From an uncultured Clostridia bacterium (GTDB lineage: Bacteria > Bacillota > Clostridia > Christensenellales > CAG-314), in NCBI GenBank assembly GCA_934281515.1, contig CAKQXG010000121.1, forward strand, positions 1-6,338: a DNA stretch of 6,338 nt. The letters run 5' to 3'. The position numbers and the translations under genes are program-made. The notes under the pieces were generated by a model. That model was not told the DNA's origin. It did not search any database and saw only the letters and a program-made list of their open reading frames with translations. Below, piece after piece: positions 1 through 6,300 of this stretch; within the stretch, counting starts at the first letter, position 1, and each line of letters opens with the position of its first letter.

Positions 1-13
1 TATTTTAAGCATA

Positions 14-2206
14 TTATCCGTGTGTACGATAGACGTTGATAACCGCAGGAATGGACAACATTTTCGTCATCAACTGCGAAACCTGATCGTGGTTGTTGAT
101 TTCCACCGAAACGGTAGCTACCGCGTTGCCCTTCTTGTCCTTACGAGCGTTGATACCCACCATCGGCAAACCTTCGTTGACAATGGTTTTGGTAATCTCG
201 GCAAAGATATCGCCTTTATCCTCGGCAATTATCTCGATCGTAGCAACAAACGTTGCGCCCTGCACTTCTGTCTGTGCCCAGACGGCTTCGACAAGGCGTT
301 CCTTTTCCATGCTCTTTACCGACGGACAGTCGGCGCGGTGTATACAGATACCGCGACCGCGAGAAATGTAGCCCACAATGTCGTCGCCGGGGACGGGCGA
401 ACAGCACTTGGAAAAGCGCACCAACAAGTCGTCCATGCCCTTGACAATGACTGCATTCTCTCTGCTGCCGCCGTTTTTGCGCTTGCGTGCGTTTTGTTGC
501 ATGCGGAAACGTTGTTGCAGTTGTGCATTGCCGTTGATAAGCTTTGCCATGACGGCACTAAGTCCGATACTGCCGTAGCCGATTGCCGCATACATCTCGT
601 CGGCGTCGTTAAACATGTATCGTTCGCATGTAGCTTGGATAGCTTCGGGTGTAAGCAATTCCGACGTAGTAAATCCACGGTGTTTGCAGTCGCGCTCCAC
701 CATCGATTTGCCTGTACGAATGTACTCTTCTTTAAGTTCGCGCTTAAAAAACTGCCTTATTTTTGCCTTTGCGGACGGCGTTGTAGCAATTTTCAACCAG
801 TCGCGCGATGGTCCCTTGGTATTGGGGTTGGTCAACACTTCCACCGTATCACCCGTATTAAGTTGGGTGTTTAGCGGCACGATTTTGTTGTTGACCTTGG
901 CACCTACGCACTTGTTGCCGACCTGGCTGTGTATTGCATAGGCAAAGTCCAGCGCGTTGGCACCTGCAGGCAACACCTTGACGTCACCGTTGGGGGTAAA
1001 CACGTACACTTCGTTGGTAATGCTGATGTCCTTTTTGATAAGGTCCAAAAACTCCTTGCTGTCGCGGAAGTCGTCGTTGTAACTCAGCACTTCCTTGACC
1101 CAACGCAGTTTGTCGTCCATAGCCGTTGCACCGGTTACGCCTTCCTTGTACTTCCAGTGTGCGGCAATACCGTATTCGGCAACTTTGTGCATTTCGTGAG
1201 TACGAATCTGCACTTCTATCGGGTAACTGTGCCCGTCAAACTCGGTAAACACCGTCGTGTGCAACGATTGGTACAGGTTGGGTTTGGGTACGGCAATATA
1301 GTCCTTGAAACGCCCCGGCATCGGCTTCCATCTGGCGTGAATTGCGCCCAAAACGGCGTAGCAATCCTTGATTGAGTCGACAATCACGCGCACTGCGGTC
1401 AGGTCATATACCTGATCGAGCGTTTTGTGATGGTTCTTCATCTTTTTGTAAATGCTGTACAAGTGTTTGACGCGCCCGTATATGTCGAAGTCGGCGATGC
1501 CTGTTTTCTTCAGCTCGTCCTTTACCTGTTCGATAAAGTTGTCGACAATCTCGTCACGTTCCTGCTTTTTCAGCGCAATACCTTCGGCAATCGAAAAGTA
1601 TGCCGTCGGGTCGAGATACTTAAGGCACAAGTCCTCCAACTCGCACTTGATTTGCGACATACCCAGTCTGCCTGCAATGGGCGCAAAAATGTCCAACGTC
1701 TCTTTGGCTGTGCGCTGTTGCTTTTCGGGAATCATATATTGCAGGCTACGCATGTTGTGCAAACGGTCGGACAACTTGATGAGCATCACGCGGATGTCCT
1801 TTGCCATGGCAAAAAACATTTTGCGCATGTTTTCCGCTTGTTCCTCTTCCTTGTCGTGAAAGGTGATTTTCTCCAGCTTTGTTACGCCTGCGACGAGGTC
1901 GGCAATCTCGTCGCCGAAACGCTTGCGCAAGTCCTCGTCCGTAACGTAGGTATCTTCGACCGTGTCATGCAACAAGGCGGCACAAATCGTGGACACATCC
2001 ATGCCCAAGTCAATCAGAGTGTCGGCGACAATGGTCGGGTGGGTAATGTAAGGACGACCACTTGCGCGAAATTGTCCTTCGTGCGCCTTTTTTGCCACCT
2101 CGAAAGCGTCGTATATTTTGTCAACGTCTGCCGCATGGTAGTAATGCTTGACCTTACTTAAAAAGTTTTGTATGGTCACCTCGGCAGGTTCTTTTTCTGT
2201 ATACAT
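14..2206 (-). CDS. rel: Bifunctional (p)ppGpp synthetase/hydrolase, Rel/SpoT family
   Basis: A 730-aa cytosolic enzyme that makes and degrades the alarmone (p)ppGpp, linking amino-acid starvation at the ribosome to global transcription and growth control. Domain order is complete. The HD hydrolase (about 30-180) has H56, H80-D81, E84-D85 and D147 in the SDRLHN motif. The synthetase (about 240-355) has RFKD at 299-302, then PKPNLYQSLHT and EVQIRT. TGS spans about 398-460, followed by a helical region. The zinc-finger/CC domain has C601-C602, H623 and C627, and ACT spans about 653-730, ending in VINVYRTHG. RFKD is the signature of bifunctional Rel enzymes, as opposed to the acidic ExDD of synthetase-only RelA, and the intact HD residues predict an active hydrolase. 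Length matches the Bacillus enzyme (about 734 aa). The ATG follows GGAGT with about four intervening bases. The TAA stop lies 13 bp from the window edge. It sits downstream of recJ across a 126-bp gap. Synonym relA; identity is secure, and activity is inferred from motifs. Confidence 0.97.
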   Translation of the reverse strand: MYTEKEPAEVTIQNFLSKVKHYYHAADVDKIYDAFEVAKKAHEGQFRASGRPYITHPTIVADTLIDLGMDVSTICAALLHDTVEDTYVTDEDLRKRFGDEIADLVAGVTKLEKITFHDKEEEQAENMRKMFFAMAKDIRVMLIKLSDRLHNMRSLQYMIPEKQQRTAKETLDIFAPIAGRLGMSQIKCELEDLCLKYLDPTAYFSIAEGIALKKQERDEIVDNFIEQVKDELKKTGIADFDIYGRVKHLYSIYKKMKNHHKTLDQVYDLTAVRVIVDSIKDCYAVLGAIHARWKPMPGRFKDYIAVPKPNLYQSLHTTVFTEFDGHSYPIEVQIRTHEMHKVAEYGIAAHWKYKEGVTGATAMDDKLRWVKEVLSYNDDFRDSKEFLDLIKKDISITNEVYVFTPNGDVKVLPAGANALDFAYAIHSQVGNKCVGAKVNNKIVPLNTQLNTGDTVEVLTNPNTKGPSRDWLKIATTPSAKAKIRQFFKRELKEEYIRTGKSMVERDCKHRGFTTSELLTPEAIQATCERYMFNDADEMYAAIGYGSIGLSAVMAKLINGNAQLQQRFRMQQNARKRKNGGSRENAVIVKGMDDLLVRFSKCCSPVPGDDIVGYISRGRGICIHRADCPSVKSMEKERLVEAVWAQTEVQGATFVATIEIIAEDKGDIFAEITKTIVNEGLPMVGINARKDKKGNAVATVSVEINNHDQVSQLMTKMLSIPAVINVYRTHG

Positions 2207-2210
2207 ATTT

Positions 2211-2215
2211 ACTCC
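2211..2215 (-). promoter_or_regulatory. Ribosome binding site of rel
   Basis: On the minus strand GGAGT lies four bases before the ATG at 2206. It supports that start over in-frame alternatives. The upstream arm of a stem-loop (2221-2229) ends only about five bases away, so the structure could affect access to this site. Confidence 0.6.
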
Positions 2216-2220
2216 GTAGT

Positions 2221-2272
2221 TTTTGTCGAAAAGCGACTGCAGTTAAAACGCAGTCAACGGTACTCGACAAAA
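2221..2272 (-). promoter_or_regulatory. Nested inverted repeat in the rel leader
   Basis: An outer 9-bp perfect inverted repeat (TTTTGTCGA at 2221-2229, TCGACAAAA at 2264-2272) encloses an inner 6-bp one (GACTGC at 2235-2240, GCAGTC at 2250-2255). As minus-strand RNA it would fold into an interrupted hairpin ending just before the rel ribosome binding site. The 3' arm is followed by A-rich, not U-rich, sequence on either strand, so it is not a typical intrinsic terminator. It could be a leader element, a protein-binding site, or an RNA processing site between recJ and rel. The inverted repeats are seen directly; function is unknown. Confidence 0.45.
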
Positions 2273-2286
2273 GACATCAGCAACAT

Positions 2287-2315
2287 TTTTTAGTAACTCA
2301 ACTAATTGCAATCAA
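2287..2315 (-). promoter_or_regulatory. Weak candidate promoter for rel
   Basis: On the minus strand TTGATT (2315-2310) and TAAAAA (2292-2287) are separated by 17 bases, each matching the sigma-A consensus at four of six positions. A transcript from here would start near 2280 and carry the nested hairpin in its leader. In an AT-rich gap such matches are common by chance, and rel may instead be reached by read-through from recJ. Confidence 0.2.
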
Positions 2316-2326
2316 CAAGTTGCAAT
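2305..2326 (-). repeat. Short inverted repeat after the recJ stop
   Basis: ATTGCAA (2305-2311) and TTGCAAT (2320-2326) form a 7-bp AT-rich stem with an 8-base loop, seven bases beyond the recJ stop codon. No U-run follows directly on the minus strand, so I do not call it a terminator. It might stabilise the 3' end of a recJ message or mean nothing. No convincing terminator exists between recJ and rel. Confidence 0.3.
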
Positions 2327-2332
2327 CTTGAC

Positions 2333-4582
2333 TCACTCCGCAAAGGCTCTGTACAATGCAGAGTTTGTCAGTTCGGCGCGTACGCCTTCGACAAACTCCA
2401 CCGTGTAACGGTCAATTTGTTTGAGCAAGCCCAATTCTTCAAACACACGCACGGCAAGCAAAAATTGCGCATAGGTCATCTTGTTGAGAAGGTAGCGATC
2501 GAATACGCTTTTTACACTGTCGTAAGGATCTTTTTTGCGAAGCGCGGCATAGGTCAACTTCATAATGTCCCGCGACAACATCACTCTGTACAGGTCGGCA
2601 CGAGCAGGACTGCACACAACGTACACGGTGTTGTCTGGCAATTGCCTGCACGCCTTGCCGCCGACAAAATACACGACGTGATTGTATTGCGAAAAGTCGT
2701 AGTCGGGCAACGGCGAAATCGCAACTCGCTTGCCGCTGTTACCGGTGCCGAAAAACACGTCAACGGCGTAATCGTCAAACACGGGGTTATCTGCATTGGC
2801 AAGGTAGGTGTCGTAGTCGTCGAACACGGCGCAAACCGAGTCGCTTTGCAATATTGTTGACAATTTGTCGCCGTCGGACAACTCTTCGGGCACATTTGCC
2901 GTACAATTTTTGACAAAATTGAGCGTGTACAGCTCGTCGAAACAAACGGAATTGGTCAGCGTAATGTCCTCGATGATACCGCCAAGGTTGTGAGTGTAGC
3001 TGTCTACGTCAAGGGTGCACAGCAAATCAACGCTCGCCCCCCTGTTGAGATAGGGAGCATATACGCCGTATTTGAAGAAACCTTTCAGCTCCAGACCGCT
3101 TGCAAGAGTGACAGATAAATGAGTACCGTCCTTGCCGAAAGTGTTGGCAAATTTGACGCTGTCACGCACGCGGCACACGATTTTGTCCTGCGGCAACAGC
3201 GGTTGCAGGTAACCTTGCGCTTTGAATATTTCCTGTGCGGTGCCGTCGACTCCGAGTTCGGCGTCGTAGTACATATGCTTGGTAAACACTTCCTTGTCGT
3301 AGTTTGCAAACACTGCGGAAAGCGCCTGTTTCAGTGCGTCTACATTTTGCTTGGATACGGTAAAGCCGACTGACGCTTTGTGTCCGCCAAACTTGACAAG
3401 CCAATCTTTGCATTGACGAAAAGCGTCAAACAAATCGACGCCGTCGATACCGCGTGCCGAGCCGACGTAGTTGTCTCCGTCGTCGGTCATCACCACGGCA
3501 GGCAGGTAGTATTGCTCCTTGAAACGTGCGGCGGCAATGCCCAGCAATCCGTGCTGCCACTTGTTACCGACAAGATACACCACTCTGTCGGCGCGTACGG
3601 CAACCGGGTCGATCATTGTTTCGGCTTCGGCAACGATGTCATCGAGAAACTCCTTGCGCTGCTCGTTTAGTTGTAGTAGTTTTTCCGACGTTGCTTTGTC
3701 GGCTTTGTTGTGTTGCAGTAGCACTTCGAGTGCCGCATATGGATTGCCCACGCGCCCTGCCGCATTGATTTTGGGCACGATGCGCATGGCAATGTCGCAC
3801 GAAGTGAGATTTGACACCGACACCTTGCTCAACTCGGCAAGCTTGCACAAGCCTTTGTTACGCCAATTGGCTATGCCGCACTTTACAATAGCGCGGTTTT
3901 CGTCTGTCATGGGCATAATATCACCGATAGTGCCGATACTTGCTAAGTCTACGTAGTCCATAGCCGTTTGACGGTCGGACAATGCCTCCACCAACTTCCA
4001 CGCCACTCCGCTACCGGACAGGTATGCAAACGGGTAACCGATTTTCGGGTTGACGCACACGCAATCGGGCAACACTTCGGGCAATTCGTGGTGGTCGGTG
4101 ACAATCACTTCCACGCCGAGTTCGTCCTTGATACGTTCCACTTCGTCGGCATTGCTGATACCGCAGTCCACGGTGATTACAAGGTCGTAGTAATGTTTAG
4201 AAAACTCCTTAATTACGGCGTCGGCATGCAAGCCGTACCCTTCGTCGCGCGTGGGGATAAGTACCTTGTTGTACACACCGTGCTCGGTAAAGTACAGGCT
4301 CAACACTGCGCTCGACGACAGTCCGTCCGCATCGTAGTCGCCGCAAATAAGTATACTGCCGTCGTTTTCTATGGCAAGCCTGATAAGCTCAACCGCCTCG
4401 TCCATACCGCTCATTTCCGACGGAGAGTGGAAACACATTTTGTCGCCGAGGTACTCTTCGGCGTTGTCGGCTGTTACGCCGCGTGCGGCAATTACGGCGG
4501 CAATACCGTCGCTAAAACCCCTGTCGGTCAAAAAGGACAGGTCGGCAATATCTGTTGTACGTTTTACATAGTTTTCGCGCAT
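2333..4582 (-). CDS. recJ: Single-stranded-DNA-specific exonuclease RecJ
   Basis: A 749-aa cytosolic 5'-to-3' exonuclease on single-stranded DNA, working in recombinational repair, mismatch repair and replication fork processing. The DHH phosphoesterase core is complete: GDYDADG at 81-87 (D82, D84, D86 bind metal), VDCGIS with D139, DHH at 163-165, and GTIGD ending at D221. The linker motif INAAGR is at 272-277. The DHHA1 domain shows HGLLGIAAAR (344-353), GSARG (374-378) and GGH at 399-401. An OB-fold DNA-binding domain covers about 467-543, and a C-terminal extension of about 200 residues ends with a helical segment of the kind seen in Firmicutes RecJ. The DHHA1 motifs deviate slightly (GSARG for GSxRS; the usual AAG after GGH reads SVG), which should not abolish the fold. 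The ATG follows GGAG with about four bases between. A terminator-like hairpin lies just upstream. The function is secure from motifs. Confidence 0.96.
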   Translation of the reverse strand: MRENYVKRTTDIADLSFLTDRGFSDGIAAVIAARGVTADNAEEYLGDKMCFHSPSEMSGMDEAVELIRLAIENDGSILICGDYDADGLSSSAVLSLYFTEHGVYNKVLIPTRDEGYGLHADAVIKEFSKHYYDLVITVDCGISNADEVERIKDELGVEVIVTDHHELPEVLPDCVCVNPKIGYPFAYLSGSGVAWKLVEALSDRQTAMDYVDLASIGTIGDIMPMTDENRAIVKCGIANWRNKGLCKLAELSKVSVSNLTSCDIAMRIVPKINAAGRVGNPYAALEVLLQHNKADKATSEKLLQLNEQRKEFLDDIVAEAETMIDPVAVRADRVVYLVGNKWQHGLLGIAAARFKEQYYLPAVVMTDDGDNYVGSARGIDGVDLFDAFRQCKDWLVKFGGHKASVGFTVSKQNVDALKQALSAVFANYDKEVFTKHMYYDAELGVDGTAQEIFKAQGYLQPLLPQDKIVCRVRDSVKFANTFGKDGTHLSVTLASGLELKGFFKYGVYAPYLNRGASVDLLCTLDVDSYTHNLGGIIEDITLTNSVCFDELYTLNFVKNCTANVPEELSDGDKLSTILQSDSVCAVFDDYDTYLANADNPVFDDYAVDVFFGTGNSGKRVAISPLPDYDFSQYNHVVYFVGGKACRQLPDNTVYVVCSPARADLYRVMLSRDIMKLTYAALRKKDPYDSVKSVFDRYLLNKMTYAQFLLAVRVFEELGLLKQIDRYTVEFVEGVRAELTNSALYRAFAE

Positions 4583-4586
4583 AGTA

Positions 4587-4590
4587 CTCC
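4587..4590 (-). promoter_or_regulatory. Ribosome binding site of recJ
   Basis: GGAG on the minus strand lies four bases before the ATG at 4582. It begins immediately after the T-rich tail of the upstream hairpin, so a transcript that terminates there would stop just before this site. Confidence 0.6.
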
Positions 4591-4625
4591 GCTAACAGAA
4601 AAGCCTTCTAGTGTATAGAAGGCTT
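4591..4625 (-). terminator. Intrinsic terminator between secD-like gene and recJ
   Basis: A 10-bp perfect stem (AAGCCTTCTA at 4601-4610 and TAGAAGGCTT at 4616-4625) with a 5-base loop is followed on the minus strand by TTCTGTT. Together with the two terminal T bases of the stem, this gives a short U-rich tail. It fits a rho-independent terminator for the secD-like gene, which stops 60 bases upstream. The tail is moderate, so read-through into recJ is plausible. No plus-strand gene needs it. Confidence 0.65.
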
Positions 4626-4648
4626 GTTTCCGTATAGATAATTGACAA

Positions 4649-4677
4649 TTTATATTTGTCCGTCAAGCCTTGTGCAA
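4649..4677 (-). promoter_or_regulatory. Candidate recJ promoter upstream of the hairpin
   Basis: On the minus strand TTGCAC (4677-4672, three of six matches) and TATAAA (4654-4649, five of six) are 17 bases apart. An overlapping alternative is TTGACG (4666-4661) with AATTAT (4643-4638), also at 17. Either would place the terminator-like hairpin inside the recJ leader, making it an attenuator candidate. Neither is strong. Confidence 0.25.
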
Positions 4678-4680
4678 GGC
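4667..4680 (-). repeat. Small inverted repeat after the secD-like stop
   Basis: GCCTTG (4667-4672) and CAAGGC (4675-4680) face each other with two bases between, so a real hairpin would open to a 5-bp stem with a 4-base loop. It begins four bases after the stop codon. There is no U-run after it; it may be a 3'-end stabiliser or chance. Confidence 0.25.
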
Positions 4681-4684
4681 AGTA

Positions 4685-5950
4685 TTAGTCGGCACTCTTG
4701 ACAAAGGGAGCGACAACCTTGACAAACAATCTGTTGAGACCCATGGTCGCGATGAAAGACAGCAACGTCATGTAGAAGAACACATTGCCGAACGGAGCCG
4801 TGACAACCGTGGGGATGAGCCACAAAACAATACTCAATACAAGAGCAATGCCGTGGACGATAAGGTTGAGTTTGTCGGTATCCTTGTATCCCTTGTAGCA
4901 GGAGCTTTCAAACGTCTTGGTTGCAAGATAGCCGTTGATTGCGCCAAGCGACTTGTAATTGAATACAAACATAAGAACAAGTCCGCAAACAAGACCGACA
5001 AGCGCAGCCGTGTTGAAGATTTGCAAACCGATAAGACCCGCACAGATGACAAACAACACCATCACGATAAGTTGTGAGTACATAGCGGCAATACCAAGAG
5101 CCTTGAACTTGACAAGCATTACAATCCAGCCTGCAATCATAAGTGCAGCAACAACGCACAGCACGATGATGCCGCCGATACCATCGTTACGAGTAATGTC
5201 GTTTTCCGACAGTTCGCCGACAAGTGCACCCGTCTTGATGTAGCTGTTGAGACGTTTGGCGTAAGCTTCATTGGATTGGTTCATTGTGCCGACCTGGATT
5301 TGCACCGTGTTGTCGGATGTTTTCCATGCGCCAAGACTGATAAAGCTCTCGTCCAACGCAACGTAGTATGTCGTGCTTGTGGACATACTGCTAGCTGCCT
5401 TTTGACCTGCTTCGTTAAGCTTGACTTCCAGAATGCAGTACGTTTGGTTGCTGTTGGTGTAGCGACGATAAGTCGAGCTCTTGAAGTGTTCCGGCTTCAA
5501 CAAAACGTTGCTCGAGTTGTAAGTGATGCTACCACTACTGCTACTGCTGCTGCTACTGGAAGAGAACACTTCCAACTTGCCTGTAGCCGTAACGCTTGAC
5601 AGAACGTTGTCTGCGCTGGTCAACTCGTAGTTAGCCGTCTTGGGTACCGTTACGGACACAACGTTGTCCTTGGCGGAAACGGCGCAACCGTAGTAGCCGT
5701 AGGCTTCTACAAGTCTTTGTTTAATTTGCTTTACAACGGTTTCGACCTTGGCGTCCTCGTCAAGAGTAACGTCGTAGGTACCGCAGACGGTGTCTGTGTA
5801 CAGACCGCTAGCTTGTATAAGAGTCAACGGAGAGTGATATTGATTGTACTCGCCGTAATTGATAGCAACGGGATAAACTGCGAAAAACGCAATAGCCAAA
5901 ACTACTACCGCCACAATGGTCAAAATAATGGCGGACGCTTTTTTACTCAT
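4685..5950 (-). CDS. Divergent SecD-like membrane protein
   Basis: A 421-aa protein related to SecD, the membrane subunit that with SecF uses the proton gradient to help pull exported proteins through SecYEG. Topology matches SecD: one N-terminal membrane helix (about 5-29), a large extracytoplasmic region (30-255), then five helices (about 258-280, 286-311, 314-331, 362-382, 386-409). P1-like blocks are readable: an amphipathic helix near 70-82, VVSVTVPKT (97-105), ATGKLEV (122-128), LEVKLNEAGQKAA (174-186), YVALDESFIS (196-205) and YIKTGALVGEL (237-247), the last matching the SecD LRAGALPVPL region. Departures: no LGLDLxGG, no Asp or Glu in helix 4 where SecD has AVDANVLIFER, and ten serines in a row at 130-139. 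No secF follows; recJ is next. The start is the ATG at 5950, eight bases after AAGGAGG. Membership of the SecD fold is likely; proton-driven function is doubtful. It could be a specialised paralogue, so I give no symbol. Confidence 0.8.
   Translation of the reverse strand: MSKKASAIILTIVAVVVLAIAFFAVYPVAINYGEYNQYHSPLTLIQASGLYTDTVCGTYDVTLDEDAKVETVVKQIKQRLVEAYGYYGCAVSAKDNVVSVTVPKTANYELTSADNVLSSVTATGKLEVFSSSSSSSSSSGSITYNSSNVLLKPEHFKSSTYRRYTNSNQTYCILEVKLNEAGQKAASSMSTSTTYYVALDESFISLGAWKTSDNTVQIQVGTMNQSNEAYAKRLNSYIKTGALVGELSENDITRNDGIGGIIVLCVVAALMIAGWIVMLVKFKALGIAAMYSQLIVMVLFVICAGLIGLQIFNTAALVGLVCGLVLMFVFNYKSLGAINGYLATKTFESSCYKGYKDTDKLNLIVHGIALVLSIVLWLIPTVVTAPFGNVFFYMTLLSFIATMGLNRLFVKVVAPFVKSAD
5534..5563 (-). 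repeat. Ten-serine run in the SecD-like protein
   Basis: Ten successive serine codons (mixed TCT, TCC, AGT, AGC) encode residues 130-139, next to the strand that in SecD carries the conserved K-x-LEF block. Codon mixing, with a core of AGC/AGT, suggests an older tract rather than a fresh slippage product, though AGY runs can still expand. It probably forms a flexible extracytoplasmic loop. Confidence 0.7.
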
Positions 5951-5958
5951 CTTGTGAG

Positions 5959-5965
5959 CCTCCTT
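5959..5965 (-). promoter_or_regulatory. Strong ribosome binding site of the SecD-like gene
   Basis: AAGGAGG on the minus strand, eight bases before the ATG at 5950, is the best Shine-Dalgarno match in the window. It fixes the start and rules out the longer in-frame reading from a TTG at 6028, which lies inside a palindrome and would add 26 residues of unlike composition. Confidence 0.85.
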
Positions 5966-6014
5966 GTCTTTACCTAGCCGCCTGTACGCAAAAGCTGCGC
6001 ACCGACTGCCAAAC

Positions 6015-6026
6015 GGGCAATTGCCC
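6015..6026. promoter_or_regulatory. Perfect 12-bp palindrome near the transcription start
   Basis: GGGCAATTGCCC is a perfect dyad centred about 20 bp downstream of the -10 box, in the initial transcribed region of the SecD-like gene. This is a common place for a repressor operator. As RNA the stem would have too small a loop to be stable beyond 4 bp, so a DNA-binding site is more likely than a hairpin. No regulator can be named. Confidence 0.35.
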
Positions 6027-6040
6027 AAAATAACTATTCT

Positions 6041-6069
6041 ATTATAATGGTATATCCAAAATTAGTCAA
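6041..6069 (-). promoter_or_regulatory. Sigma-A promoter of the SecD-like gene
   Basis: On the minus strand TTGACT (6069-6064, five of six) and TATAAT (6046-6041, perfect) are separated by exactly 17 bases. This is the best promoter in the window. Transcription should begin near 6034, giving a leader of about 84 bases before the ATG at 5950. An intrinsic terminator for the upstream unit lies about 50 bp further upstream, so this promoter starts a new unit. Confidence 0.85.
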
Positions 6070-6074
6070 TCACT

Positions 6075-6100
6075 TTTCCGTTTTTTTCCGCGTGTTTCCG
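6075..6100. promoter_or_regulatory. Three TTTCCG motifs at 10-bp spacing upstream of the promoter
   Basis: TTTCCG occurs at 6075-6080, 6085-6090 and 6095-6100, in step with one helical turn, immediately upstream of the -35 box. On the minus strand they read CGGAAA with A-tracts. They could act as an UP element, as phased A-tract bending, or as an activator array. Part of the same T-rich DNA also neighbours the terminator tail, so low complexity is a simpler reading. Confidence 0.35.
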
Positions 6101-6102
6101 TC

Positions 6103-6142
6103 AAAAAAGACATAAAAATAGCTCCGAAACACTTTTCGGAGC
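6103..6142 (-). terminator. Strong intrinsic terminator of the unit entering from the right
   Basis: A 9-bp perfect stem (GCTCCGAAA at 6121-6129, TTTCGGAGC at 6134-6142) with a 4-base loop is followed on the minus strand by TATTTTTATGTCTTTTTT. It ends a minus-strand transcript whose body lies at or beyond the right edge, and insulates the SecD-like promoter from it. Confidence 0.9.
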
Positions 6143-6180
6143 CAAATGGCATACTTTTACGCCGCTACGACACCTCGTAA

Positions 6181-6203
6181 CCACCTGACGTGGACGCACT
6201 ACG
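6181..6203. repeat. 23-nt direct repeat, copy 1
   Basis: Identical to 6278-6300. It begins with CCACCTGACGTGG, an imperfect dyad (five of six pairs match), followed by ACGCACTACG. A 7-bp inverted repeat (TACGCCG 6158-6164, CGGCGTA 6227-6233) encloses this copy. Confidence 0.85.
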
Positions 6204-6277
6204 CTTCGGGCAATAACTCAGTGAAACGGCGTAGATTGGTGCAGATAGTGGCAACAGTTGACGGCAACGCGAAGGAG

Positions 6278-6300
6278 CCACCTGACGTGGACGCACTACG
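6278..6300. repeat. 23-nt direct repeat, copy 2
   Basis: Perfect copy of 6181-6203, separated from it by 74 bp of unrelated sequence. A 7-bp inverted repeat (GCGAAGG 6269-6275, CCTTCGC 6320-6326) encloses this copy too. The spacing and length do not fit a CRISPR array. Confidence 0.85.

Noticed and set aside
20..874. 284-codon plus-strand open frame
   Set aside because: Antisense to the C-terminal half of rel, which has clear TGS, zinc-finger and ACT homology on the minus strand. No family resemblance in the plus-strand product.
1427..2161. 244-codon open frame on the plus strand
   Set aside because: Fully antisense to the conserved HD and synthetase domains of rel; low-complexity V/F/L/Q-rich composition and no recognisable domain. 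A reading-frame shadow.
2220..2272. Intrinsic terminator between recJ and rel
   Set aside because: The stem is strong, but neither strand has a U-run after the 3' arm; the flanking sequence is A-rich instead.
3968..4618. 216-codon plus-strand open frame over the recJ 5' end
   Set aside because: Antisense to the DHH catalytic motifs of recJ, and it runs into the terminator-like hairpin. Codon-bias shadow.
5951..6028. 26-residue N-terminal extension of the SecD-like protein from a TTG
   Set aside because: The TTG overlaps the 12-bp palindrome, has no ribosome binding site, and lies downstream of the start of transcription. The ATG at 5950 has a strong AAGGAGG at ideal spacing and begins a normal N-terminal membrane helix.
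6181..6300. CRISPR array
   Set aside because: Only two repeats of 23 nt with a 74-nt spacer, and no cas genes; outside the normal range for repeats and spacers.
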